From Pisaster brevispinus (taxonomy: Eukaryota; Echinodermata; Asteroidea; Forcipulatida; Asteriidae): 64,000 bases of DNA. The stretch is from assembly GCA_023634235.1 (NCBI GenBank), contig JAMKCF010000015.1:12372087-12436086 (forward strand). Direction: 5' to 3'. Position numbers and translations under genes: made by a program. The notes below the pieces were generated by a model. It worked only from the letters and a program-made list of their open reading frames with translations, was not told the DNA's origin and ran no database searches. This document shows, piece after piece, positions 12,601-21,447 of the stretch. How positions within the stretch are numbered: position 1 is the stretch's first letter; the number at the start of each line of letters is the position of its first letter.

Positions 12601-15596
12601 GGTGATGTTTCACACGCTGAACAGTATCCTCCCGTCCGTCCGATGCACAGTACCCAAGGCACCCCACAGAGTGCTCTGCAGTTTCACTGGCTGATTAAAC
12701 ACTAATATAAACAAACTTGTGGTTTGCAGTTTGGAGAAGTCTGGTCTGACCGTTTGGAGGTCACTATAGTTTGGTGGAGTTTTTAACCCATTGTTTTTTG
12801 AAATAGACAAAATTACTAGCCAAGTTCTTGTAAACCGTTGCTTGTGTTCCCTTCCTTCATTCTTAAATTTTTAGGTTAACAGTTAATAATTAAACAAATG
12901 GAATGTAAGCATCAAATGATCATCTATGATATGACCATTTTATTTTTGTCTTGAGAAAATACTCAGGGTCATTGAGGCCTAACCGTTAAACCGAAAACCT
13001 GCCCTTAGGAGACCCCCTGCTGGTTTTCCAGTAGATAGCGATCTAAAGACCCTGTGGTTTGTAAACAAACCATCTCTGGTGAAGGCCAGTCACTGTGAAC
13101 TCATCCCATGGCCCATCCGATGAAGTAATCACTACAAGGGAATTCAACATGGGACGAGAAACCTGGTCCTGGACCGGTGCCGTCCGATGGCTGTCCGGGA
13201 TTAGTTTTGACAAGGTCCCTAAGTCTAAATCTTGTACGTACACCACCACATATGCCCACTCCGGAGCTTTAATCTCCCAAATGCACGCAATTGAATTAGG
13301 ATAGCCCCTTGGATAGCCTGGTGACGTCAGATTTACTGGAGTTGATCCGAGTGACATGTCTGGTGAACCACAGTGATCTGAAAAAGAAGAGCTTTGAATT
13401 ACCGGGTACCCCATCCGATGTGTGGGTCTAAATTCACACTGTCTTTAATTATTATTCAATTGATTGATGGAGCCCGGAATACCGAGTCAGGATTTTAACA
13501 ATGCAAATGACACAGCTGTGTATTGCTTACCATGGGTTTGTGTTTCAAATAACGAGGCGGGTGGTATTATCATTGTTTTAGTAATTATTACTAATGAATT
13601 TACAGCAAATTAATTTTGTTTGTGGCTGATCGGAACATAACTTTTAACATACGATAGTAAATTCTAGTTTGTATTTCACTATGGTGCTGTGCAATACTAA
13701 TATGCCACAATAGTTTCCCTACAAAATCATACTTTTAAACCTGCCTGGACCCGATTTTTGTGTGGACTTACGGGAACCCCTCCGTTTGTTCCAAAGTTCC
13801 CGTGCAATTTTACGAAGCTTACGTAAACCAGATTTCACAAATTTACAGAATAAGCATTTTTTGTAGTGATTTATTTATTATTATTTTTTTTTACAGTTAT
13901 TTTTAATCTTAAATCTTAAAACACGAGCCAACATCAGCCTCAGCATTGAGAGCATCCTGCTGAACAGACAGCTGAATGGACTGGTCATGTGGCACGAATG
14001 GGGGATGATCGACTACCCAAGTCCATACTGTATGGCCAGATAGCCTGTGGACACAGACATGTCGGGCGGCCTAAGCTGCGCTACCTCGACTGTACGAAAC
14101 GGCACCTTAAGGCTGCAAACATCAACACTGACAACTGGGAGATACTCGCAAGAGATCGCACCAAATGGCGGCACGCAGTGACCAACGGCACAAAGACTGC
14201 AGAGAAGACGTGCCGTGGTGTTGCAGATGCTGCTCGGGAACGCCGACATTGACAACGTGCCGTCTCTAACACCACGACAGGGCCACAGACACTCTCATGT
14301 CATTTCTGTGGACGAAAAATCACTGCCAGAATTGGTATCATCTCTCATGAGCGAGCATGCGAGAACTCACTCTGTTTGATGAGCTATCTACCTTCTTTTG
14401 ATCCACCGAGTTGTGCGTGCATCAGTTGTTTTTTATCTTGTTTGCTCTACATAGTCGTTATCGCTTAGCGATAGACAGCCTATATAATCCGTATTTTCTG
14501 TCCACATGCTATAACAATAACCACGCAGTCATGACCGGCCCACCACAATGTTGTTCCCATTAGTAAATACCTTCAACAAATGGTTACAAATTGACAGAAT
14601 TTGAGATTTTCTTTTCTTTCGCCGTTATTTTTTTCATAAAAAATGTTCTTCTAATATTCAAGGCCTAGTCCTTAGGCAGACTACTCCAACATCCTTACCA
14701 CACATCAATTCATCTGTATAGTCGTCGCAGTCAAAATGACCGTCACATATTTGGTATGAGGGTATACATTCTCCAGACGTGCAGCTAAAACTCATTGAAT
14801 CGCATCCACCTGGAAAAAAGAAAAAGAAAACAAAAAGATGAAGAACACTATAAAGACCAGAAAAATAAGAAAAACGTTCGTTTTGTTAAAGTAGTAGCCG
14901 ATATTACAACACGAATTGCTGGAGAAGAGATGTCTGTATCACATTAACTTTTAGCTCAAAACGAACTCGTACACTTGCAAAGTCCCTCCGAGCCAGCCTC
15001 CGAGCAAGTTGATCTAGTGCACTCTACCGGTAACAGTGTCGCCAATCAAGGCTATGCTAGGTTCGAAACGTGAGGTCATTAACATAATTTTGTACCAACA
15101 GAAAAAGGGTTCCAATCACCTTATAATAAAGTGAAGTACATTGTGTATGTGCAATGCTTGTGTTGCAGTTAAAATAATCCCGCACGTCTGAATACAGTGG
15201 ATCTCTCTACTGTATGAGTTCCCTTGCGCAGTGTGTGGAGTTTCCCTCGATAAAATACAAATCAATGGGATACTTTGGAACGCTAGGTGGCAGCAGACTT
15301 TTCAGGTAAATTTCCATTGTTTACGTAGTTTAGAGCATACACGCATTACCAAATCAATGGATTTACCTGGTAAGTGTGCAGCCACTTAGTGTTCGAAAAG
15401 TCACCCATTATAACGACCCCAGGTGTTTCAGGATCATAAAAAAACCGTGTGCACGCCTTTTTCATTTGTTATTACTTACCACAGCCTAGCTCGTCCTCGC
15501 TGAAAGCGCAATCTCTCACTCCATCACATTTTATTTGAGAGGTAGTCTCGAGGCACTCTACCCCAAACGAACAGGTGTACTCCCCTTCTTTACAAT
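541..15596 (-). CDS. CUB/LDLa mosaic extracellular protein gene (multi-exon, partial, damaged)
   Basis: Eleven exons on the minus strand alternate between LDL-receptor class A modules (about 40 residues, six cysteines, acidic calcium-binding end) and CUB modules (about 110 residues, opening with a CG motif and a P-GYP turn). All are symmetrical phase 1-1, the usual arrangement for shuffled extracellular domains, so the modules would splice together in frame. Such proteins (LRP3/LRP10/LRP12-like and other CUB-LDLa receptors) act at the cell surface or are secreted and bind ligands through calcium-dependent LDLa sites. No signal peptide, membrane segment or terminal exon is visible. The 3' end lies left of the window and the 5' side is interrupted beyond 15.8 kb. 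The gene may be one long array, two tandem genes, or an assembly duplication. At least three CUB exons carry lesions, so part of it may be a pseudogene. Confidence 0.75.
871..1133. repeat. MITE-like element with CCAATTTCATAG / CTATGAAACTGG ends
   Basis: Left end CCAATTTCATAGGCTAGC and right end CAGCTCTATGAAACTGGGCC are inverted relative to each other, and an inner pair (TTTCACAGGTTAGC and GCGCTATGAAATGGGT) suggests a nested copy. The same family appears at 18,058-18,245, 30,140-30,271 and 42,705-42,835. Repeated in tandem copy 2 at about 10,506-10,768. Intronic and non-coding. Confidence 0.55.
2185..2352. repeat. Short palindromic MITE (AAAAGTCGACTT ends)
   Basis: The ends AAAAGTCGACTTACC and GATAAGTCGACTTTTT are inverted, with inner inverted blocks (CCTGAAACTAAGAAGT against ATCTTAGTTTTAAGGAAGT) around an AT-rich centre. 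A copy at about 11,826-11,990 comes with the tandem duplication. No reading frame. Confidence 0.5.
2672..3020 (-). pseudogene. CUB exon, tandem copy 1, broken (stop plus frameshift)
   Basis: This CUB exon begins after TTCTTTTTCAG and opens with DHCGSPDM, then a SPGYPRGYP turn and a CIWEI strand, all typical of CUB. It carries a TGA (YVQD-stop-DLG) where the duplicate at 12.3-13.4 kb has TTA. Further on, an extra A (about 2,729; GACTAATGAC instead of GACTATGAC) shifts the frame before the terminal SRKGFLLQLQG strand. The exon is 349 bp instead of 348, in agreement with the 1-bp insertion. It ends at a G|GTAATA donor. Read as it stands, the product would be cut inside the CUB fold. Confidence 0.8.
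3549..4110 (+). mobile_element. LINE 3' fragment (RT tail and zinc finger), copy 1
   Basis: Plus-strand reading frames give the C-terminal part of a non-LTR retrotransposon polyprotein: SIESILLNRQLKWTGHVARM, then RLPKSILYGQIA, VGRPKLRYLDC and NWEILARDRTK, followed by a C2H2-like finger (CHFCGRK-RIGIISHERAC). A TGA interrupts the frame after GQIA. No endonuclease or catalytic RT region is present. It is a dead, 5'-truncated copy inside an intron of the CUB/LDLa gene. Confidence 0.7.
4343..4453 (-). CDS. LDLa exon, tandem copy 1
   Basis: A 111-bp phase 1-1 exon with acceptor TTTTTTCCAG and donor G|GTAAGG. The translation runs GGCDSMSFSC-TSGEC-ICDG-FDCDD-TDELMC, a canonical LDLa module with the acidic D/D/D-E calcium ligands kept. 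It is the same as the exon at 14,699-14,809. Confidence 0.85.
5125..5241 (-). CDS. LDLa exon, tandem copy 1
   Basis: A 117-bp phase 1-1 exon. The acceptor is CTCCTTCAG and the donor G|GTAAGT. The product reads DCKEGEYTC-VEC-IKCDGVRDC-SEDELGC, an LDLa module with the SEDE calcium motif. Joining to the upstream CUB exon (5,841-6,284) in phase gives a continuous reading frame across the junction. Duplicate at 15,480-15,596. Confidence 0.85.
5841..6284 (-). pseudogene. CUB exon with an in-frame TAG
   Basis: This 444-bp exon (acceptor AATTTCAG, donor G|GTAAGA) is phase 1-1 and opens GECGNDNFF, followed by a central CIWKVHV strand and LSVFDGND, all CUB-like. A TAG codon at 5,968-5,970 follows TVLVKK. 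The same frame then continues with TSSAVSVSVLSRE, IVLES and MRVVLTPYET up to the donor, which is the expected last third of a CUB fold. The exon lies in the part of the array that is not duplicated. Either this copy is dead, or the protein ends here as a truncated form; coding-like sequence beyond the stop favours a recent nonsense change. Confidence 0.7.
7335..7700. repeat. Dispersed repeat with a terminal 21-bp hairpin
   Basis: The segment is related to 8,735-8,850 plus 9,440-9,650 (shared blocks: CAGATACC-GCCTTG, GGAGATTCGTT, CAGCAGACRATCGAA, GGAAAGCTTACGTC, TTATCCAATGA). It ends in a near-perfect hairpin at about 7,652-7,700 (CAGTACCTGTCTTTATCC, loop GCAA, GGATAAAGACAGGTACCAG). The second copy appears split by about 0.6 kb of other sequence. 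Confidence 0.5.
7737..7859 (-). CDS. LDLa exon
   Basis: A 123-bp phase 1-1 exon with acceptor TTTTTTGTTAG and donor G|GTAAGA. The translation contains IPCNDTGFFDC-GDGSC-RCDGFRDC-ADEEDC, a full LDLa module with calcium ligands. It sits between two CUB exons (8,171-8,524 upstream, 5,841-6,284 downstream). Its intron neighbours are repeats. Confidence 0.85.
8171..8524 (-). CDS. CUB exon, apparently intact
   Basis: A 354-bp exon, phase 1-1, acceptor TATTTCTTTCAG and donor G|GTAAGG. It opens ACGGTNILL, has the GYPTGYPP turn, a DCKW-LIVAQ core strand, LAVLHG in place of the usual YDG region, and closes with SGRGFHLELYG, the standard CUB terminal strand. No stop or frameshift was found, which makes this the only undamaged CUB exon of the array. 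Confidence 0.85.
8735..9650. repeat. Split second copy of the 7.3-7.7 kb repeat
   Basis: Its left third (8,735-8,850) and right part (9,440-9,650) align with the element at 7,335-7,700. The middle (about 8,880-9,430) has no counterpart there and is probably a nested insertion. The right end runs into the start of tandem copy 2, so this repeat may have served as the duplication boundary. Confidence 0.45.
10176..10304 (-). CDS. LDLa exon, tandem copy 2
   Basis: This duplicates the exon at 541-669 at an offset of 9,635 bp. It has the same splice sites, six cysteines and acidic end. Just downstream, the flanking sequence differs by single bases (for example CACACA against CAAACA), showing the copies are not the same read. 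Confidence 0.85.
12311..13377 (-). pseudogene. CUB exon, tandem copy 2, split by a MITE
   Basis: Acceptor and donor match the 2,672-3,020 copy. The exon is 1,067 bp because a 716-bp element (12,504-13,219) and its 3-bp target duplication sit inside. Subtracting both gives 348 bp, a multiple of three, and the remaining sequence has leucine where copy 1 has its stop and lacks the extra A of copy 1. The CUB reading frame was therefore intact before insertion. As it stands, the reading frame enters the MITE after VQDLDLG and runs to a stop inside or near it, so the CUB fold cannot be completed unless the element is spliced out. Confidence 0.8.
12504..13219. mobile_element. Harbinger-type MITE with TAA target duplication
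   Basis: A 716-bp insertion present only in tandem copy 2, so both ends are exact. The left end reads GGGGTCTTGTCAAAATTAAT and the inverted right end GGGACCTTGTCAAAACTAAT. The terminal inverted repeats extend about 40 bp, through a GGACAG-CCATCGGAC block. The flanks show a TAA duplication (12,501-12,503 and 13,220-13,222), the 3-bp T-A-rich signature of PIF/Harbinger transposons. The interior has further inverted CCATCGGA/TCCGATGG blocks and no transposase reading frame, so it is non-autonomous. Confidence 0.8.
13910..14470 (+). mobile_element. LINE 3' fragment, copy 2
   Basis: Same fragment carried by the tandem duplication. Here the codon after GQIA is read through (IACGHRHVGRPK), giving an 87-codon open frame at 13,989-14,252. 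However, one A is missing upstream (CTGAATGG instead of CTGAAATGG), which breaks the frame before GHVARM. The finger region at about 14,297-14,375 is kept. Non-functional. Confidence 0.7.
14699..14809 (-). CDS. LDLa exon, tandem copy 2
   Basis: Second copy of the 4,343-4,453 exon: 111 bp, phase 1-1, same splice sites, full LDLa cysteine and acidic pattern. Confidence 0.85.
15480..15596 (-). CDS. LDLa exon, tandem copy 2
   Basis: Second copy of the 5,125-5,241 exon: 117 bp, phase 1-1, LDLa with SEDE calcium motif. It is the most 5' module recognised. About 200 bp upstream (15.81 kb) homology with copy 1 stops and unrelated, Harbinger-bearing sequence begins, so the CUB exon that precedes this module in copy 1 (5,841-6,284) has no counterpart here. 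Confidence 0.85.
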
Positions 15597-16176
15597 CTGA
15601 AGGAGAATGTCATATAAACACCCACTTGAATGAAAATGAAAATGGCAATAAGTTATCTTTTCTGAGATTCATTTTTAATTGTTTCAACAAGTTAATAATG
15701 GAAATGAATTCACATGGGATTGAACAGGTTTCGATTGTGTGAAAAGCAATAATTTTGAATACCCTTTTCTCAAGTGCTTTTCAGAAAGACTCGCGGAAAG
15801 TCCTATTAGTGTTCTTTCGTTTCGACGGTTCGTTGTACGTGTTAAACCGTACCATCCAATAGGAAGACACTGAACGACACAAGGCCCGCCCTATAATCAT
15901 TTCATCCAATCGTGTGTGCACATCGAATAGGTCATTTTAATTTCTGCCCGTTAATGAATATCTTATGTATTCAGTATACAAAGTTATTTAAATGCAGCTT
16001 GTGAGACCTAGAATTGTAAACATACACAGTGCAGACTCTTCAAGCACAAAAGAATTCTTTCCCGGGAAATTCAAAGGTTTTTTTAAAGTAGCTTAATTCT
16101 GCTTTACAGTGGCTGGAGTATTCGGTTCACATGCACACTTGATAATTATCACCGTAGTCTGCCGTTCGCGTTCACC

Positions 16177-17750
16177 ATGGATCCAGTTGTAATATTTCTG
16201 TTTTTGGACCTCTGCTACAAAGTTTTGTCCGCAACACCGCCGATACCATCATATTTTGCCGACGATGAACTGGCACTGCAGTGGAATTCGTTTGGCAGCC
16301 TTTTCCGTCTGTTCTTGTGTAGCTGTATTTTTGGCTTGCCTTTGCCGGTGCCGAGATTATACACTCTTCTTTTCCCTAATTTTCATGGCCAAGAAGACGT
16401 GGACCCACGAGATTTATTTTCTGACTTGGAGAGAGATCCCCCAGATTTGTCCGGATGTCGGGGGAGACACTAGAGTCTATGATGGAAATCGTTACAGATT
16501 TGGAGCCGTTTCTCAGAAACCAAAGAGGTGGACGACAACATCGACACTCAGCACGAAACAGACTTTTGATGGCAATGATTTGGTTGCGCCAGTATCCCAC
16601 TTATGATGTTTTGTCCAGTTTGTTTAACATTTCTCATGCAGCCATTACAAAAGAACTTTACGTCATTATCCCGTTACTTTGGTATTACTTTAATTCTAAA
16701 GTTTCTTGGCCTGCAATTGAACACTGGCTAGAACTCCGAGGCCGGTGGCTGATATGTCATGGTGCGGTCGGTGCTATCGACGGTACACTGCATGAAATAC
16801 AGAGACCACAAACTGAGAACCAACATGATTTCTACAGCGGATATTCCCGATACCACTGCATGAGTACCCAGGTAAATATTGATAGTTTTCTTAGCCCCAC
16901 CATGTTGCTATAATCACCTTACATCAAGTTGCGACGATCATAACCCTCACTTCCAAAAACTTTGGAGGATCGTGGGGTTGCAAGCAATTCTGTTCAAATC
17001 TGGTAATTCCACCAAACAATGGACCAAGAAAACTGGACCCTCAAATCACACATTTCTGCAATTTCAGCCTAAATTAAACCCTCTCGTGAAAGTATCTTGA
17101 CCAGATGCATAGTAGGAATCCTTTTTAATGTGAAAATGAATTGTTTAGTTTATTTTCCATAAGAAAACAGAACATAATAATTAAAGTCTTGGGGAAATAT
17201 AGTGGATTTCAATATAAAAGTCTTTCGAACTTAATCTGTGATTTTAAGACGGGGGTGTTTGCAAGATGTCGTGTTAGGAGCTATGTGTATTATTGCAGTT
17301 AATGTATTTTGTTCCCCCCCCCCCTTTTAGATTGTAATCGACAACAGTCGTAACATACAGAATGTCCAGAGTGGTTTCCTGGGACGCATGAATGATGCGA
17401 GTCAGTATGCTTTGATGCCAAGAATAGGACCAGGTCTTGATCTGCCTTTCCCTGACCACACATATCTACTAGCAGACAATGGATATGCCAACAGATATCC
17501 CACCATGACCAAATTCCGAAGGGATCAGATCCGGCAAGTTGCTGACATAGATGAACAGACAGCAATGCACATCTTCAACGAGGAGCACGCTAGATGTCGA
17601 ATCCACGTAGAGCACGTAATTTCTTACTTCAAGACATACAGAGCCGTAAAGGAACTGTATCGACATCACAGATGGATGATGCCCATTGTTGCTGAGCTGT
17701 GTGCATTCCTGGCACAACGACACATTCATCTTTCTGAAGAAATTCACTAA
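16177..17750 (+). CDS. PIF/Harbinger transposase (HARBI1-like), one frameshift
   Basis: Three plus-strand blocks form one transposase. Codons from ATG 16,177 give an N-terminal stretch ending DPRDLFSDLERDPPDLSG. The frame changes at a G5 run near 16,460 and continues from 16,455 (ETLESMMEIVTDL) to 16,871. A phase-0 intron (GTAAATATT to CCCTTTTAG, 16,872-17,330) follows, and exon 2 runs 17,331-17,750. The DDE catalytic triad of the DDE_Tnp_4 family is visible as AIDGT, LLADNGY and IHVEHV. The N-terminal helix-turn-helix-like part (LSSLFNISHAAITK) is present. Total is about 370 codons, close to HARBI1. The missing G makes it probably inactive unless the start at 16,455 is used. No partner SANT/Myb-like gene is seen. 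Confidence 0.8.
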
Positions 17751-18600
17751 ATTAGTTTTCAATCAAAACATTATGCCTCATATATGTTGTTTATTCTTAC
17801 GTTTTTTGAATTTGTGTTTTATGTAAATGTTTGATAAGAAAAAGAAAATTAGCAGATAAAATTAATAAACCCCTATGTTAACCATAATAATTATATAGTC
17901 AGGTCTTTCAGGGATTTGACATGTAGCGTGCTCCTTACTGATTAGTGAATTTGCATTGTTGACTGGTGATCTATCCGCAACTTTACAGATCGAGTCTGTT
18001 ACTGGTCATGATTAGATATCTGTTTACATATCCATTGTACGATAGATCACGACCTATGCCCCATTTCATGGAGCTGCTTAAGCACAAAAATAGCTAAGTA
18101 CAACAAAATAATCTTCACCAGAATAAGGTTACCAGTCGAAATACCAATCCACATATATCCTCTGTGACTGGTATCTTTGCTTTACTTAGCAGAAAATTGT
18201 CAAGCATTATTTGCTGCTTAAACAGCTCTATAAAATTTTGCCCTTTTCCTATTTGGCACCAAAGCCTCACAGAAACCCACATACTGTTAAGATAACTGAG
18301 TAGATGGTCTCATTTCAGTTGAAATTGCAAAACTGTGTACTTTATATAGGGACAAGGTTCAATTCTCACCCTCTCGTCATTTTGTCTTTCTTTATTCAGC
18401 ACGAAAATAGCTGTTTTCCTTAATTTTGTTTGCTGTTCTACTGTTTTGTGTATATTTTCATGGCCCGCTGAAAAACAATCTTTTTGGTTGAAAGTGTCTT
18501 GACGTGATTACATAAAGTTTTGAATAAATACATTAATTAATTAAACATTTAACCAGTCAGTTTCCCTTGTGGTTTATTGCTTGAACTTCCCGTATAAATC
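17751..18600. other. AT-rich non-coding stretch after the transposase, with one MITE
   Basis: No coding signal on either strand. An inverted-repeat MITE (18,058-18,245) has ends CCCCATTTCATGGAGCTGCTTAAG and GCTGCTTAAACAGCTCTATAAAATTTTG. I found no inverted match to the candidate Harbinger left end (GTGTTCTTTCG at 15,807), so the right end of that transposon is not defined. Confidence 0.5.
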
Positions 18601-18659
18601 TGACATGTTCACTTCTATTAATTTAAATGTTAACAGTTCTGAAATTTCAAGAAAACTGA

Positions 18660-20530
18660 CATTAACCCAAGAGTAAACGCATACTCTGTAAGTTCAATCG
18701 TATTCTAAGTTGTTGGTGACCCTGTCTAGTGTTGCCTTTGGGTAGGGAGTGTTCGTTGCGCGTTTAGTTTGCCCGTTAACATTGCAAACGCACAAAACAC
18801 AACGGTACTCGCAGGGTTGAGTTGAAACGTAGCCCTTGTTGTCTTACTTGCTGGGATAGCAGCCCGACTTTGTAACAACTCAAATGACATCACAGTCGCA
18901 AAATAACGAACAGAAGGTCCTTGAATGGGCTTCACAATGGTATTCAATTTTTGCAAACCCTGCATTTGTGTTAGTGGTGAGTTGACCGTCCGTACTTTGT
19001 TCAAGTCTCTTTGGCTGCTCTATGCAACAACAAAAAAGTTGTAGTCAAAATTGTGTATACAAATAACAAACAATTTAAAGCAGCTTTATTTATCTCATTT
19101 ATTCATTTGGTATAAATTAGTCAACACTTTGACTTTCCCTTCAGTATCACTCAAACATTTAACCAACATACCGTCTTCACTGTAACTAATTAGACCGTAA
19201 ATGCATAACGGTTACTGTTTTGAAGAAGAAAACAAATTGCGTACAATTTGCATATAGTTTGCATTCTATTTGAATAAGTACGAAATACCTAATGAGATTT
19301 ATATGGCGTGAGTGTATTCATTAAAAAAGTCGAAGATCGTCATCAGCATCACCATCTACGAACGTTTTTTCTCAACTGACACGAGTGCATAGTCAACAGA
19401 GGGCGTGGTGTGGTCCCAGAACGTGCCGTAGTTTTTCGCGCATGTGCGGTACTCGATGAGTAGCTTGGAAAGACTCACTCACTTCTACAAACTAAAGCAG
19501 AGACAAATAAAAAATTGCTTCAATAAGTTTTCAACGAAGCAAAAGAATATTTCAAATAAAAACACATTTCTTTAAATCTGGTTTAGCGGTACTAACATTA
19601 GTCATGTATTTTTCCTTGCATTGGCCAACATATCAGTCATTGATCTTCATAGCCCTAAATGAGGGCGCTGTTTGGGTCTTGTGACGTCACGTGCAAGAGG
19701 TCTATTGACGTTTGAACTGACAAGGTTATATTTATTTTCCTTTTAGACATTACAACAGGTCTGCTTTGAAATTAGGCATTTAATAATAAAGGGAAGAAAA
19801 TGTATTGTACTGTTGTATCCGTTTGAATTTCGGGTGCTTTAACTTTGAATTATTTCCTACTTATATGAATCGGCTCTTCATGATGGACCAGAGGGGAACC
19901 GTTAACCTCGACCTCATCAACCTTGATCCCATAATGTTATGAGATTGATCCTCACTGAGGCAGTTACGGCTACCGATTACCTCACACACCAACTTATGAG
20001 GGCATCAGTTGGCTAAGACCATTAGCATATCAAAATCAAATACTCCTTTATCATGGTGCGGCCATCTTGATATTCAGTCATTTAAATCAGTATAACCAAA
20101 ACGAGGCTTGAAAGAGAATTAGTCCAGTTCCTTTTGGTACAATGACATTTAGCATTCAACACCCTTAATGGCGACCGGGAACAAGACCAATATGGTTGCA
20201 GCATGATAAAGGAATATCAAGATCACTGGTACTCTACCCCGGGTATGCCTCTTTTTCTTACCTCTGCAAGTGTCCTATGCAGGTCAAACTAGCCGGGTCT
20301 TGTCCCCTCTGGTAGTGGCAAATAAGGACAGATTGGTGACTGAGCGCTGCTGCCACCAGCTGTGTTCATCATGCTGATCCGTAGGTGACTCCCACGTGAT
20401 GTATAACACAGGGCAAACTGATGACATAGAAAGACGCAATGAAAGGTCAACTCTGTGAAATGCTTTGTGTGAGTTTGAATCATTAGCTGTGTCCGAACTT
20501 GCGGCTACGGCTACGGCTACGGCTGAGAGC
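18660..20530 (-). mobile_element. 2-kb non-coding element, inverted copy A
   Basis: Reverse-complement homology with 60,236-62,770 runs along almost the whole length. Landmarks include AATGATTCAAACTC, TCACGTGGGAGTCACCTACGG, GGCGTGGTGTGGTCCCAGAACGTGCC and CATCACCATCTACGAACG. One end carries GTGTCCGAACTTGCGGC followed by GGCTAC repeats. Short open frames inside are not conserved as protein between the copies, so it looks like a non-autonomous DNA element of unknown superfamily. Confidence 0.6.
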
Positions 20531-20539
20531 AGAGACACA

Positions 20540-21150
20540 TGAATTCATTCCTTCACTATGGGATGTTAGTATACAGTGATGAAACATCCAGAGTAGCCAG
20601 AAATGCAGAGTCAGGTATTTGATGCTTGACATCCTCTATTTTGTGGAGGAAGTATGTGGTATCCTTTATGAAGGAAGGGATGCCGGAGACTGGGGGTTGA
20701 GAAACCTATCTTCAAACTCATGTAGAGATGGCACCTTATGAGTGTGTTGATAATGTCAGAATTGTCATTGTAAATTGCCCCCCCCCCTTCAATTTGTAGT
20801 AAATCTTTACCCCACCTGTAGAATAATGGATTAGTCCAATACAGCCACATCAGCAAGGGTTACATGTGTGCAGGATGTTGGTCATTTTTTATACCAGTGA
20901 TGACCACTACCACACACTAAAGGATCTATTGTTGGCTTTGTGTCATGATTTGACCAGTATCTTGAAAACAGTTGGAAGTTTTCACCCTCAATGTTACAAG
21001 GAAAGATTGATTTTGAACTTGAAAGACAATTAGTTATTTGTTACAATTGAGTTTGGAGTCATATTTCATTAGATTCCAACGGGTGGAACGGGTGCAACAT
21101 AACTCCACCCTTCACATTTCTAAAAAAAATCAAACAAACAAACTAGCTAA
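20540..21150. other. Non-coding intergenic stretch
   Basis: No gene, RNA or clear repeat seen. A short C-run at about 20,780 is simple sequence. Confidence 0.4.
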
Positions 21151-21170
21151 ATCTCTTACCATTTTGCTCT

Positions 21171-21247
21171 GTCTGTACTTCACTTAGTCCACACGTACTG
21201 CGACAGTTATAAATGTACTCAAAAACTTTGTAGATGTAATTCCTGTA
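21171..21247 (-). other. Exon-like segment, unassigned
   Basis: On the minus strand an acceptor GGTTTACAG precedes, and a donor G|GTAAGAG follows, an open segment containing YKVFEYIYNCRS and GLSEVQTEQN. It lies where the next POLR3A exon would be expected. A faint resemblance to the YDxTVRSSxGEIxQF part would need indels, so it may be the decayed next exon or chance. Confidence 0.25.
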
Positions 21248-21447
21248 AACCAAACAAACAATCAACGGTCAAAACAGGCTGACAAAACAAAAAAAGGAAA
21301 GACTTTTTGAGACTCCTTTTCATCTGGTTGAGTTTTCTCCTAAGGGTGATCTGCAAGAGGCCTCTCTGAACAGTTGGCTCATGACAAGGCCAGTCTATTT
21401 CTTAAATCCAAAGACTGTCAACGAAATTGAGAAAAACAATTATTGTA

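Larger units (their letters stand above)
9636..15806. repeat. Large tandem direct repeat, copy 2
   Basis: Partner of 1-5,450. It is about 720 bp longer because of the MITE at 12,504-13,219. Homology ends abruptly at 15,806, at the bases CTATTA, where copy 1 continues into CGTCATCACTC and copy 2 into GTGTTCTTTCG. Confidence 0.9.
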
